A DNA stretch of 64,000 bases from Chlorophyllum brunneum. Lineage: Eukaryota; Basidiomycota; Agaricomycetes; Agaricales; Agaricaceae. Below, one piece after another: positions 46,031 through 58,100 of this stretch (positions are counted from its first letter, which is position 1; every line of letters starts with the position of its first letter). The notes beneath the pieces were generated by a model. That model saw only the letters and a program-made list of their open reading frames with translations, made no database searches and was not told where the DNA came from. The position numbers and the translations under genes were made by a program. Location: NCBI GenBank assembly GCA_963576785.1, contig OY756144.1, forward strand, positions 806,001-870,000, in the 5' to 3' direction.

Positions 46031-47403
46031 TTACCGAGGGATCCGGTCTAGCTTGAACTCGAATACTCTTTCTTTCGTATCACCCTCCCCTCGGCTTTCC
46101 TGATCGTCTAGCCGCTTAGGCTTTCCGTCTTTTCCTAGCCTCCAGATGTCTCGCTCGATGAATAACACTGAGCCATCCCTCCGTATAAGGAGGACTGTAG
46201 ATAACCGAGTGCCATAGTAATTTTTGTAGCTTGGAGGGACAGGAACAGAAGATTTTTTAGGATCCGATAAGTCAGGAGTGGCAGTGGATGGTGTCGGGGT
46301 TGTAATTGCAGGCCCTGACAAGTCATTCGGCAACGGAACATCAGGAACCTTTGTCACGCTTGGAGGAAGGACAATGGGTATGGGGGACACCTGGACTGTA
46401 TTGCGAAGCTCGCTGCGTTGTGTAATTGGGTCCGGAGATCGCCAACTACCGTAACAGCAGGTGAACGCCCATCCACACACATCCCACAATCGTTGAAGTT
46501 AGGATGCGGAAAAAGTCATATGAGGATGGATAAACATACGTGAGAACGCGAAATAGATGATTTATCAACTCGTGCTCAGTCTGTGCGAATAAACCATCAG
46601 TAGGCATTGCTTTCACGACCTCCCTAAAATCTTTGCTTGCCCTCTTTACCTTTGGCCACTCGTTTCCTCCTTGACCATCAACACCGTTAGACATGCAACC
46701 GCAGGCTCGTTCGGCGGATACGAGTCGGCGGCCTTGAAGGGGGCCGCCTGCGCCGTGATTGGTGACAAGGATTGCATCATAGATGAGCTTCTCTTCCCGT
46801 GAATTCACCACTGCTTCTTCTGCTTTTGGTTCTGGTTCTATTGGAACTGTGGTTGTGGAATGTGGAGCAGGCGCGAGAAGTAGGAGGTTAAAGCCGGCGA
46901 ATTCTGCGTCTTGGGACACGATCTTCCACACCTCGTCTTCCAGGGGTTGAGATGAATCGGACAGAAGGAATAACGAGACCAAATAACCCCTGGAAGAAGT
47001 GAATGATTTGGGGGGTTCTGTTATATTTGTCCTATCAAGGGTACAAGGAGAATGAGTGCTCAGATGATACACCACTGGGGAGCCACAGTCGGGTGGGTTG
47101 TAAAGAAACCACATACAAGAGAGCAACTTTGCCGGCCCGATTTATACCAAACCAAGACCCGCCAGCCTTGTCATCGCGACCAGATAGGATGTTGCCTGAT
47201 ACTGAAGAAGGGTTTTCACGATAGTGGTCTGCCTGGAAAGAATGGAAGTGAGCGTCCTGGGTGGGTCTATCCAGGTACTCGTCGCGATTGGTGCAAAGAA
47301 TGCTAATGAGTGGCACCCCTAAGCAAACCGCGATAACAGAAGCCGATGAGTTGGCTCACAGGGCATAGTCTGGATGTTCTAGGGTCCATACCCCAATACA
47401 CAT
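46031..47403 (-). CDS. TANGO2/NRDE-domain protein
   Basis: The first exon (47403-about 47360) encodes MCIGVWTLEHPDYAL and joins, by an intron ending just before it, to ILCTNRDEYLDRPT. This gives the N-terminal cysteine and the Asn-Arg-Asp-Glu motif that define the NRDE (TANGO2) family. Later landmarks are GNILSGRDDKAGGSWFGIN, VTNHGAGGP, GLFAQTEHELINHLF, RSELRNTVQV and YGTRLSTVLLIRRDGSVLF. Four exons are evident, with introns near 47330, 47040 and 46530. The encoded protein is somewhat under 400 residues, longer than animal TANGO2 because of a serine/threonine/proline-rich insertion around 46250-46380. The family is linked to Golgi organisation, haem handling and lipid metabolism in other organisms, but its biochemical activity is unsettled. 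It is divergent from ARP6, with 467 bases between the starts. Confidence 0.9.
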
Positions 47404-47870
47404 TGTGATGGAAAAGGGTCTGTTCTGTTCAGCCGATGAGATAATAAGGGCTATGTAGCACACGAATAGGAATGATTTTCAAACATATCCATGATGACAA
47501 CGTCACATACCTCTGTATGGTTGTAGGGGACGGTGGACGCTGTGTGTAAATCCAGTTTTAATGTCGTCATCCGCTACTAAAGCCGTGATCTTGTGATGCG
47601 CTTGTAATCAACAAGCCAATCCTGCGAGGAAATGGAAACCACGATATATTTCAATTGCCCCAAACACTGACGTCTAGAGACTTGATGTCAGTTGGTGTGA
47701 TTGCGCAACCGTATCGGAAGCGATTTGCTTGGGCAATTCGAAATATAATGACTTCGGGTGGCGCAAACAACTCGCGAGTGCTGGGCAGGCGAACCGGGTC
47801 ATCAATGGATTATCGCCGGTGATTTTTCCCACAATAACTCCTTCCAAACAACAACCATCCAACATCAGAA
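47404..47870. promoter_or_regulatory. Shared intergenic promoter region of TANGO2-like gene and ARP6
   Basis: Both flanking genes are transcribed away from this stretch, so it must contain both promoters. No named element was identified. Confidence 0.5.
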
Positions 47871-49748
47871 ATGCCCAACATCATACTCGACAATGGTGCC
47901 CATACAATCAAGGTCGGCACTCAGAGAGGACTTCCACGGTATTCTTTGTTCGCGTGCTACTCGGATCGCTACTCACACCCAGCCCAGTGTCATCCCAAAT
48001 GCCGTGATACGCTCGAAAGGAGACAAGGCGACCTACTTTGGACATGAATTTGAACGTTGCAGAGACTACTCTTCGCTGCATTATCGTTTGCCTTTCGAAA
48101 AGGTTTGCAAAATATTTGTTATATGGACGTACCGGATGACGAAAAGTTTCAGCCATTGTAGGGATACATCGTGGACTGGGATGCTCAGAAGGCTATCTGG
48201 GACGGGCTTTTCTCCACGGAAGTCTTCAATGTGCGTTGGTCTAGGCATTGTTCTTTACATGTGGGTCTGAGCCTCACTGCAGATTGACACAACCCAAGCT
48301 TCGTTACTATTGACCGAACCATACTTCAACTTGCCGAATATTCAAGACGTGTATGACCAATTCGTTTTTGAGGAGTACGAGTTTCAGTCTTACTTTCGCT
48401 GCACTCGTGAGTTTCCTCATTCCGTGGCGTTACCTATATCCTCACCCTTCGTGGTCCAGCCGCTGCGCTCATTCCTCATGGCGATTTATTCAAGCTTCCT
48501 AACCAACCGCCTCCCGATTGCTGCATCATCGTTGATTCTGGGTTCAGCTTCACTCATGTGATCCCGATAATGGAAAATAAAGTGGTTTGGAACGCCGTCA
48601 AACGGTGCGACTCTTTTTTTCCGATGTTCCGGCTCCCTTGATGACATGTCCATCCAATTCAGGGTTGATGTCGGTGGAAAACTTTTGACAAACCATCTCA
48701 AGGAACTCGTGTCATACCGGCAGTGGAATATGATGGATGAGACATTTATCGTCAATGACGTGAAGGAGAAATGTTGTTTCGTCTCGCAGAACTTCAAGCA
48801 TGACCTAGAAACATGTGAGTCTCACGCTTGACTTTGATGCCACAATCTCAGTTGTCAACAACAGGCAGGGCAGACCTTAGCAGGAATTCGATTGTACAAG
48901 ACTATATTCTCCCTGATCTGTCAAGAAACCAGAAGGGCCAAGTACGAGGTCCCGATGATGCCCGTCTTGAAACAGACCAAATTTTAGTCATGAATAACGA
49001 GAGATTCGTGGTTCCAGAAATTATTTTCAGACCCGATGACCTAGGCAAGCCAAATTCGAATTTTCGAAATCACATATCCTGTTCTAAGCGGTAGTACTTA
49101 GGTCTACAACAAATGGGTATGGCATCAACCATCGCGCATGTCATCTCGTTACTACCGGAAGACCTTCAAGGGATGTTCTGGGCTAATATTGGCCTGATAG
49201 GCGGAAGTACCAAATTTCATGGGTTCCGTACGCGATTGTGAGCGCCTTCTTGATTCCAGCGCGTCAACCGGAATTCACGGCTCTCACAGGCTACAAGAAT
49301 TACAGCCCCTAGCACCGATGGGCTACGATGTTGTTATCTACGAAAGCGAAGAGTGAGTACCCTGACTGTACCATCGTATTCCACGGCTTATGCACCTCAA
49401 CGTAGCCCAATCCTTGAACCTTATCGTTCCGCCTTCCATCTAAACTTCACGCGCCATGCGGTAACGCGAGCGGAGTATCAGGAAATGGGTAGCGAAGCGT
49501 CTCGTCGAAAGTTCAGATCAGTGAACTTGAGGGCGTCTACCGGTGCTTCGGCTGATGACGGTGCACTAGATAGCGATGCCAGCATTGAACCTGAACGAAG
49601 GAACATCAGTGTCACTGCCAATCGGGGCAAGAGAACGACCGATGAGCGAGGTGTTGCTGCGTCTGGCAGGGCCGGCACCAACACGAGGACTACCCGGACT
49701 GGCAGCACCAGGCAGAGCGCACGGGAAAGTGTAAATAAGAAGAAATAA
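47871..49748 (+). CDS. ARP6: Actin-related protein 6 (SWR1 chromatin-remodelling complex subunit)
   Basis: Exon 1 (47871-47938) reads [18 protein letters not shown], the actin-fold phosphate-1 segment of Arp6. It joins exon 2 (from 47988) in frame as [17 protein letters not shown]. Further conserved stretches are [136 protein letters not shown] and [15 protein letters not shown]. In yeast Arp6 is a core SWR1 subunit needed for H2A.Z deposition. The intron at 49045-49101 uses a GC donor (GCAAGC). The last exon adds about 90 mostly basic, low-complexity residues beyond the usual Arp6 end, a plausible unstructured tail. No break was found. Confidence 0.95.
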
Positions 49749-50296
49749 ATGAGGTGATCCTAACATCCGTGATCGCTTTCATCTTCTGAGTAATACCACC
49801 CCAGGGAGTGTGTAGTGCCGTCCATAGCCCTAGTTCTTCACCACATTGTGACACTCTTCACTGATTGGCAATTATAGCTCATTGTCTCAAAACGGCTTGA
49901 CCTTCCTATCAATGGCCAATCAAGACTATCGTGGATAACGCCAGGGTTCGGCGCTGTGGGATTCTGCACCTGCTTAAGGAGGGTTCTGCTCTACAGACGC
50001 ATATGGCAGCTAAGGTCTCAACCATCCAGCATGGATACCGCCCGGAACTTGGTGATGACTCAAGATGATTAATGGCGAGCTTCATGGAACACTTCATCCC
50101 ATTTACCTTGTGCATTCGATAATCAGAGGTTATTTGACCCAAGCTCCTAATAGCCTTCGGATCCCCAAGAAATATAGAAAGAAGAGTAGCTTGGACTGTC
50201 GCACTCGCGTACGCGAAGGGGTACCGTTGCCATGATCAGCGCCATAAGCTTGTGCTCTTGACTTCCTGGTATCGAGCTTCTTAGGTCTTCTGTCTC
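49749..50296. other. Intergenic, nothing recognised
   Basis: Short open frames only; includes the 3' flank of ARP6. Confidence 0.4.
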
Positions 50297-50934
50297 TCAG
50301 TGCAGAGTAACGTAGAGCGGAAGGTCAGGTTGGCCCGGCATCCAAAATATCACAGGAAAGCTGAACTTGCCCAATTCAACAGTCATGACCGTCACGACCA
50401 TTGTTGATGCACTAAGTGTACTTCGAATTCTGAAATTCTTCAAGCGGAGTCCTATGACTTGGATTGCTTCGACTACCTTTGGGGTTGACTGTCGGAATTC
50501 TGCCACGAACGAGGTATTAAAAGATTTAGAAGGTTCGTATAGTGTAATTGATAACTTCTCCGCAGTACCAGGAACGGTGGTAATTATTCATGGGATTGTA
50601 TCGCAGTCATTAGTATTTGCAGATGCAACGACCCAGACTGGTTTCTCATGAGGATGAATAACAGTTCGTTGATGTATGTTGCCTCTTGCGCAGGAATCTC
50701 GGGCACTAATTTCCAAATTATTAGTACCGAGCCAGTTTGATCCGGACATAAGTTCGAAACAGACGGCCGAAAGGAGAGGGAAATCGTTGTGAAAACGCGT
50801 TGGATCGGTGTCAAGGAAACTCCCAGATAACCGATTTTTGCAAATATTTGATTGATACCGTCTCGAATGAAAGTGCCGGAGAGTGATTGTAATCCGGGAA
50901 GACTTGTGATTTCGTCATGATCGTGATATAACAT
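50297..50934 (-). CDS. Doubtful hypothetical gene
   Basis: Two minus-strand frames, 50934-50584 (ITSLPGLQSLSGTFIRDGIN, then VLIIWKLVPEIPAQEATYIN) and 50506-50297 (TVELGKFSFPVIFWMPGQPD), have protein-like composition. They could be exons of one small gene. The opposite strand is open over part of the same stretch (50367-50651), so the strand itself is not certain. No family is recognised. Confidence 0.25.
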
Positions 50935-51433
50935 CTGCCAAAAGATCAGTCAGCTACGGCCCAGAATATTTCAAATATCTGTATGGCAATGGGCTGTGGG
51001 CCTATTTCTTCTTCCGCCAAAGAGTCAAATGCGCTACCCGTTTTGCAGTGCGACAGTTCTCATAATCTGCCTGGAAGACATTGGACTGTGATTACATTGA
51101 CCACTCTTCTATTACTGTACAAAAGTCCATACTTAATAGTAATACGATGCCAGCGGGAAGGGGGTGACAAAATAACAAAGAAAAGGGACAGCTCATAGAT
51201 GGAAAATAACAAAAAAAAACACAGTGCGAGGTGAGACGAGAAGGCTGGACAGATGTGATGATATACAGTTGTATACAAGATGGGGGAATACTCGATTCTG
51301 TACAGGTGGGAATAAAACATGATATTGAGCCTCTTTTAATGCCAGACGACGAGAGAGAGACTGGGAAGGATGGTATATGGGTTACAGTCACTGGGAGAAA
51401 ATGTAAGGGTCTATGCGTCGTAACGTTTCGCGC
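50935..51433. other. Intergenic, nothing recognised
   Basis: AT-rich around 51080-51300 with short runs of A; the likely 3' untranslated region of the transcription factor gene to the right. Confidence 0.4.
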
Positions 51434-53057
51434 TCACGGCATGACGTGGCTATATACACTGTGATGGTCGGCATTGGGTGGTAGGGGAAAATATGGATTA
51501 TAGCCAGCGGCGGCGAGGTTGTTCCATTCCTGTGGAGAGACGCCTGGGGATCCATTTCCGGTTCCAGTATGGAAAGAGGCATGGCCGCTGGATGCGGATA
51601 AGGGCGTGAGGAGCTCGTTATCGGAAGGTGTGTTGCTATCATATGGTTGATTCTGCTGGCCAGCAGCACTCGTATGATTCGTAGGTGTCGAGTCGTTAAA
51701 TTCCGCGCCATTGCTTGAGGAAGATAGTATTAGCCGGTGGATAGGGTGGGCACAAGAGATACATACTGCATCAGATCATTTAGCTCGATAATTTTTCGGA
51801 AGAGCTGACATTGTGAGTGGTGAGTATATTGGCGAAGGGAGGTCAACGAGTTCTGAAGTTGTTGTGAGAGGGTGAGGTACGCTACTCCGGTAGCTGCGCT
51901 TGTTCGACATGGGCAGTAGATTTGCTGAGGCGGTGATCCGTGGTAATGGTCGCTGTGATTACTACCATAACTATGGCCATTAACATAGGACCCGCCACTT
52001 CCATCTGTGGAGTAGGAGGTTCCCGAGCCATGTCCATGATAACTAGAAGGATGACCACCATAACTTTGATTGGGGGAACCGACATGGAAAACACGTTGCT
52101 GCTGCTCGTCGTATGGAGAAGTCGGGCTGCCGCCATTATTTGTTCTGACATCTCCTGGGAAGGTTTGATGGTATCGCATCGAGCCAGAAACGGGGCCAGG
52201 CGATGGAGAGAAACGATAGAGACCTGGAGATGTATCTGAAATTGGCTCTGTTTTGATTGGGCTGACGAGGCCCGCGTTCCCCGATGTAGGTCGGTTATTG
52301 CGACTAGGATCTTCTGGTGAGCGCTTCACAGGCGCACACTTTGTCGCTCTGGAATGCCATTTTTCATTGGGGTCGCCATCTCGGAAATTGCTCTCGGCCC
52401 ACCGTGGATGAGGCTTTCCTGATTGAATTGTGGAAATGAGTCGGAGTTTCGGTAGGACGGAAGTTAGACCACCCACCTCTCAGCTCACGGACTAAGCTCT
52501 CGAGCTCAGCAATACGATTTCTCAGGCGTGTGTTCTCATCAATGGTGGGGTCATCTCTAGGTCAAAAGAAATATAAGTTATTGGGTCCTTTAATAGTAAA
52601 GTGAGCGCGCACCTCAGCGCAGGATCATCAATCTCGTATACGCAAAGCCCAGTCTGGGAGGTGATTGATGTTAGAAGCAGAATTCGTAACCAGTGGGAAA
52701 GGGTGTGTGTACCAAGCCAAGCTGAATACAGCGCTGACAGGGGCGCTTGCGATCGCACTGGATGCAATGTTTAGCTCCTCGTTGCAGAAGACGGCGGGTC
52801 AAGAGGCACGCACCTTTCGTTTCGAGGTATGACAATTCAAACAACTTTGGGTAGTCCGATTCCTCCTCCTTTTCCTATTTTTGGGGAAAGAATTCGGGCA
52901 TAGAGGGGAGTAAACGGTTAATAACTCGGCAAGTAAATGCAATAACATCTGGGAGCGCACTAAACGCTACTGACCTATGGTCGGTATCGAGAGTGAACTC
53001 CAAGTCCATAATTTCGCCTTTTAGTTGCACTGGCTGGAATGACTCTGTGGGCATCAT
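51434..53057 (-). CDS. Zn(II)2Cys6 (Gal4-type) transcription factor
   Basis: The start MMPTESFQPVQLKGE (ATG 53055-53057) is followed by an intron and the basic stretch KRRRNRTTQ. The zinc cluster is split by two introns but assembles exactly as C-x2-C-x6-C-x5-C-x2-C-x8-C: CLNCHTSKRK, CDRKRPCQRC and IQLGLTGLC. Directly after it comes VYEIDDPALRDDPTIDENTR and a leucine-spaced helix (LRNRIAELESLVRELRG), a likely dimerisation coil. The middle is disordered, rich in Ser, Gly, His and Pro, with LVSPIKTEPI reminiscent of a modification motif. A helix (QLFRKIIELNDLM) precedes the last intron and a Ser/Asn/Gly-rich tail ending in HHSVYSHVMP at the TGA 51434-51436. Length is about 400 residues. There is no fungal-specific middle-homology domain. 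It should bind CGG-type DNA sites in the nucleus (family knowledge); targets unknown. Confidence 0.88.
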
Positions 53058-56002
53058 GGTTAAGTATGGTGAATGGTCAGGAGCGGAAAAGGAACAAGCT
53101 CAAGGAGAATCGACCTTGTCCTTAAGTGCTTCCGGCGTTATTAAGTAACAAAATAGAGATCCAACCTCTGAGATCTAACCGATGGGTTGACAGATGCAGG
53201 GCGTACTAGATTGGGAGAATCGACCTGCTCGAGTCGAGCTGGTGCTGTAATCGTTTGGCTGCCTAGTTTGTACACATCTTCTATTTCCTCCAATGGCCTC
53301 GACTGCCCTGCGTGACAGTATAACGTATATCTGGAGTCACGATGTATCCCTGAGGATCAGAACAGCTACAATGCCGGCCTGTGCATGTGGGAGGGTTAGA
53401 GTATTTTTGTGATCAACACTTTCCATACCAAAACAACATCTTGGCTCGTCCGGGTCCCCGACTCTTCGGAACTACCTCCGTGATCAATAAGTCCTGAGCT
53501 GCCTTTTTTGACAGAACCCCATCTATCTCAGGGTCGATGCGTGGAGAGAAATTGGGACAACGTGGTAAAAAAATACCGATGTCTTTCGTTTGTCTTTCGT
53601 TTTGGATTGGCATGGCGTGGCACGACAGGCAATCAATACAGGTAGATTTGTCCCCGGCATTGAGCGCAAGCGTGCTGTCCACTGCTATCCACTGCGAGAT
53701 GCCGGCTATTCATCGATCGACTCTTGGTTCTCTCCGTTTCCTATATGTTTCGCAGATATTCCCCCGATGATCAAAGAAGCACCAGAACCCAACCGAATGG
53801 CTGCCTCATCGATTGGTCCGAGACCATCTCGACAAGTTAACTAGACGCAGCCGTGAGCGGAACCTGAATGACATTAGTACCGGGGACTGAGTCAAGAGGT
53901 TTGTGGAGAGACTACACATACCGTTCTGTTGCGCGCCTTTCTGCAGCATCATTTGCGTCATGGCCAGGTGGACCTATCAACTATCCCGCAACGAGTCTCG
54001 ACTTTGGTGGACAGTTGCAGGGACAAGGGATCTCTTTGTGGCAAAGGCCAAATCCAAGATAAAATCATATGTGGGGCAAAAAGTAACCGGATAGTTACCT
54101 TTTGTGGCCGGGGGTCTGGCAACCGAGTTTTAACGGAGCTTTCGGGGGGAAGACGATATTCCTTTAGTGCCACGCTTACCATTCCTGAGGCTGTGGAAAG
54201 TGAGCCCCAGGAATAAAAATCTGATTAGAAGGCATTCTGGGTATTACGCCCTTCATTGAAACGAACGAGGCGGGCCAATTTCCTCAGAGTATAAGAATTC
54301 GGGGAGAAGTGCCCGGAATTGTGGCGCGGCACGTAAAAACGAGAGAAATTATTTGAACCCATGTGTGCATCTTAGCAATTTTTGAGCAATTGAGAAGGGT
54401 GAAAGGCTGATCGCACATGAACATGGTATGAGCTCTCTGAAGCGCCCATCGAAAGATGTGCAATCATCCGCGGAAGGCGGTTCCACATGTCTATATTCAG
54501 GTAACCGTTCACAGCTATCTAAACTTTCCGCATTCCCGGGACATCTAGGAGCTAATCTTTATCTATACAACTCCGGGGTGAAATAGGCATTTGTGTTGAC
54601 ATTAGTAACAATGCGACTGCGATGACAACAAACAACAATGTTGAAGGCGCTATGAATGTAGAACTGGCGGCTTCATTCCCGTTGATCTATCCCTGAATTA
54701 TTACCAGAACATGGATGACAGGAATGGAGCAGCCGTATACCGTAAGGCGTCTGCGTCCCAGGCGCTGTATGAGTGCCACAATCAGTCAATGGGGGTTCTT
54801 GAGACCGGTGGGTTGTTAATTGCTAAAGGGGGTGCGATCAGGATTCAGTGATGGAGAATTACTTGGCTGCTTCAGAAAGACCGGTAAAGCCTGGAAGAGC
54901 AAGGGCAGACACCCCTGATCAAACCTTGTGACGGCTCTTTGACAACTTGCAGACATCAGAGTACTTGAACCAGCTTATCGCATCAGCAGTCAAGCCTGGT
55001 GGTGAGAACGGCCGGGGCTTCTGAATGAGGCACCAGAAGCATGCAGAGATGGGACTTCCCTGGGACTTCCTGCGCCTTTATCGAGGGGCGGAGGGAGGAG
55101 TGGATGATAACCATCCGCAGATGACAACTCAAGGAGCAGTGTGCATGTATGTTGGAGCAAAAGTAGAATTGATTGCGGTTGGACGAGTCGGGCGAATTTC
55201 CATTCCTGTAATCTGACCCTCGATCATCCGCACGTGTCAGAAGACCCAGCATCTCAGATTTAGAACACGGAATACCGCCAGGCTGTAGCAGCCCAACGGT
55301 GACATATCGCAAGATTTTGGAATACTTCTCTCACCAGTTCTGGGGCACTGGATGTTAAACGAATCGATGTTAAATCACTAGGAGACCTGAGGCATTCCGT
55401 GTCGCCGTCGAGACCGCGATTATCAAGTTCGATTGTCCTGGCTTGGCTCGCTGTCGAGTCCAGTAAACGTTTGATTGACAGGCTGGTCCCGCACGACAAC
55501 GAATGCCGCCTCTTTCGGTTCCGTTTTGGCAGTGTGCGTCTCAGATTGATTTGTAAATGTACAGCAACAAACTATCGAGCTGTATATCCACAAGATCTCA
55601 ATCGCGGAAGAAACCTCAAAGCTTCGATCTGGCTGCAGTGTTCCATATTCGTGGCATAGTTTTCAGGCGAGCGAGTCCCATAACCTGGGGCACAGACGAT
55701 AGAACAGATTTCGAAGTAGTATTCTTCATCAAGATTCTCCACAGCAGAAACGAAGAGCTGAGATGCAAGTTATGGTCTAAACAAACACAAACATATGCGT
55801 GGGACACTGACGTCGAGACCCGAGCCATCATTTCGCCTCACCTTACTATTGCCCACTAACAGGTCTTCGACACGTCGCGAAGATTCAAATATTGGTCAAA
55901 TCAGTTACACCAATATCCCAGTTTCCGCGCCACATGTCAGCTCTACATCTTCGAGTGGCATGATCAAAGCTATTCACGCGACAACCAATAGATACCTTTG
56001 CT
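53058..56002. other. Gene-poor 2.9-kb stretch
   Basis: I see no convincing gene. Open frames at 53413-53682 (minus) and 53537-54216 (plus) overlap each other and lack motifs. The left end must include the promoter of the Zn2Cys6 gene and the right end that of the phosphatidylserine synthase gene. An old transposon fragment is possible but I found no terminal repeats. Confidence 0.4.
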
Positions 56003-58100
56003 ATGAAATCAAACGGAGAAGAAATCGCCGAGCTGTCTGCGACATCTCCTGGAGACGATTCTGATGGCGCATTGTCTCCTGTGACAGAAACGGAACCCAA
56101 TCCTGGGGTGGATGGCACTCCTGTTCGATGTACGCTTGTCACTCTTCCCCAAAATTCGCAACATGTTCATCGATAATTTTACGCTCAAATGTAGGGTACG
56201 ACGTACGTATCTCCTTTTTTCCATCTCCGAAATCTTGGGTAACTATGTAGGATGTTTCAGGCCGACAGAACGGAGTCGTATACTCGAATAACACCCTTCC
56301 AAGAAAAACATGATACAAGTGTTGAGTAAGTCCCTGTGGCTCTGGAATAATAATACTCTGATTTCGGTAATCTACACTAGATTTTTTTACAAGCCTCTCA
56401 CGCTCTCCGCTTTAACATGTGCATTGATTCTTCTTGCCTATGTTGCCATGACCCAGGATGTCCTCGAGGAAGGCCGTGACAAGCGGCGAGTGTAAGTCAT
56501 ATGTTTTCTCGTGAATCCATTACTGAATCCAACTCGGTCAACTAGTGGCGTTTATGCTGCAGTTGCCGCGTTCTTGATGTTTTCTATGATCCAGTTCCGA
56601 GATGGGCCTTTCATCCGCCCGCATCCGGCCTTCTGGCGCGCTGTCCTCGGTGTTAATCTATTGTATGAACTTGGCCTAGTTTTTCTTCTGTTCCAAGATA
56701 TTCAGACAGCCCGCCACATGATGACATACATCGATCCGAGCCTGGGTGTACCCCTTCCTGAGAAGAGTTATGCTGAAGATTGCTCTCTGACAGCTACCAA
56801 CCTCTGGGTAACTCGACCTGCCGAATCTCTGTGTAAGCTAATGATAGATTGCCCTTTTGTTAGAACGCTCTTGATGTTTTCTGCATCGCCCACACACTTG
56901 GCTGGTTTGGAAAGGCCATGATATTACGTGATTACTGGTTCTGCTGGGTCAGTTTCGGCCGAGGATATATCATACATTACCCCGCTGATCGTCTGGATAG
57001 ATTCTGAGCATTGCGTTCGAGTTAGCAGAATATAGTCTGCAGCACCAATTACCTAACTTCGCTGAGGTAACGAACTCTGAGCATTCCCCTGTATTTCGTT
57101 ACTGACCGCTCTCTAGTGCTGGTGGGATCATGTAGGTTTTCCCCATTCCATATTAGATCGGTCACCCATTATGTTCACTAGTGGGTACTTGATGTCCTTG
57201 TTTGCAACTGGATCGGGACATATTTAGGTTCGTTCCTTTGAGTGGATGCAAGTGTCATTTCTGACGTTTTACAGGCATGAAAATATGCCAGTATTGTGAA
57301 GTTAAGGTGCGTATTTCTCCGCCTTGTCAATGACTTGTTGATCATGTGTTAACAGCCATACTCATGGCGTGGCTTTCGACAAACCCGAGGGATACGTCCA
57401 AAAATGAAGCGGGTCCTCAGTCAATTTTCCCCTCACGACTTCACTGCATTTAAATGGGGAACAGCCACCGACTTCCTGCATTACTTCACGGTTGTGCTAT
57501 TGCTTCTCGTATTTTTGGCTGCTGAGCTCAATCCCTTCTACCTAAAGGCATGTATCATCCGTTCTTTATTTCAATAATCAGGCAATGATCCTCCTCCCAG
57601 AGCTTGCTGTGGATGGAACCAGATCACCCAATTGTCATTCTGAGGCTAACTTTTGTATTTCTCTGTGCCCTGCCCGCCGTGCGGGAGCTTTATCAGTATG
57701 TCAACGATCCAAGGTAAGTTTACGCCTCAAGCTTGGTATTTGATTCCCTACGCTTACTGCTCCCCATAAACCTCCATAAGGCGCGCAGTCAGGATGGGAC
57801 AGCATGTTTGGCTTCTCTTTGCCACGATTGTGACAGAAATACTAGTCATTGCGAAATGGAGCAAAGGGATGTTTCCTGAGCCTCTACCTCCAAAAGTCAA
57901 ATGGGGCTGGATCATGACTGCAGTGCTCCTAACACTGTACCCTATTCGACGGGTGAGTGCGCAATTTGGTACATGGCAACTACATAGCATCATTGATTCT
58001 GACGACTTCTCGTTGATGGCAGTTCGGAATACCGAGCGCGCGGAGATATATCCGAAAGCGGAAACAGCGAAAAGGGATGAAAGCAGGGAAGCGCCAGTGA
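56003..58100 (+). CDS. Phosphatidylserine synthase (PSS1-type, base exchange)
   Basis: An acidic N-terminus (MKSNGEEIAELSATSPGDDS) is followed by an 8-base micro-exon (56195-56202) and then ADRTESYTRITPFQEKHDTS. The body is a polytopic membrane protein of the PTDSS1/2 family: FFYKPLTLSALTCALILLAY, IQFRDGPFIRPHPAFWRAVL, LVFLLFQDIQTARHMMTY, DYWFCW, IAFELAEYSLQHQLPNFAE, CWWDHW, WVLDVLVCNWIGTYLG, YSWRGFRQTRGIRPKMKRVL, FSPHDFTAFKW and MEPDHPIVILRLTF. The conserved RDGPF..RPHP and ECWWDHW blocks are diagnostic of the eukaryotic base-exchange enzymes, which swap serine for choline or ethanolamine in the endoplasmic reticulum. The intron 57548-57600 has a GC donor. The last exon encodes a very basic tail (RRYIRKRKQRKGMKAGKRQ) ending at TGA 58098-58100. 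About a dozen introns; no break found. This differs from the CDP-diacylglycerol enzyme of yeast. Confidence 0.92.

Noticed and set aside
53058..56002. Transposable element in the 2.9-kb gene-poor stretch
   Set aside because: No terminal repeats, target-site duplication, or transposase/reverse-transcriptase motifs were seen.
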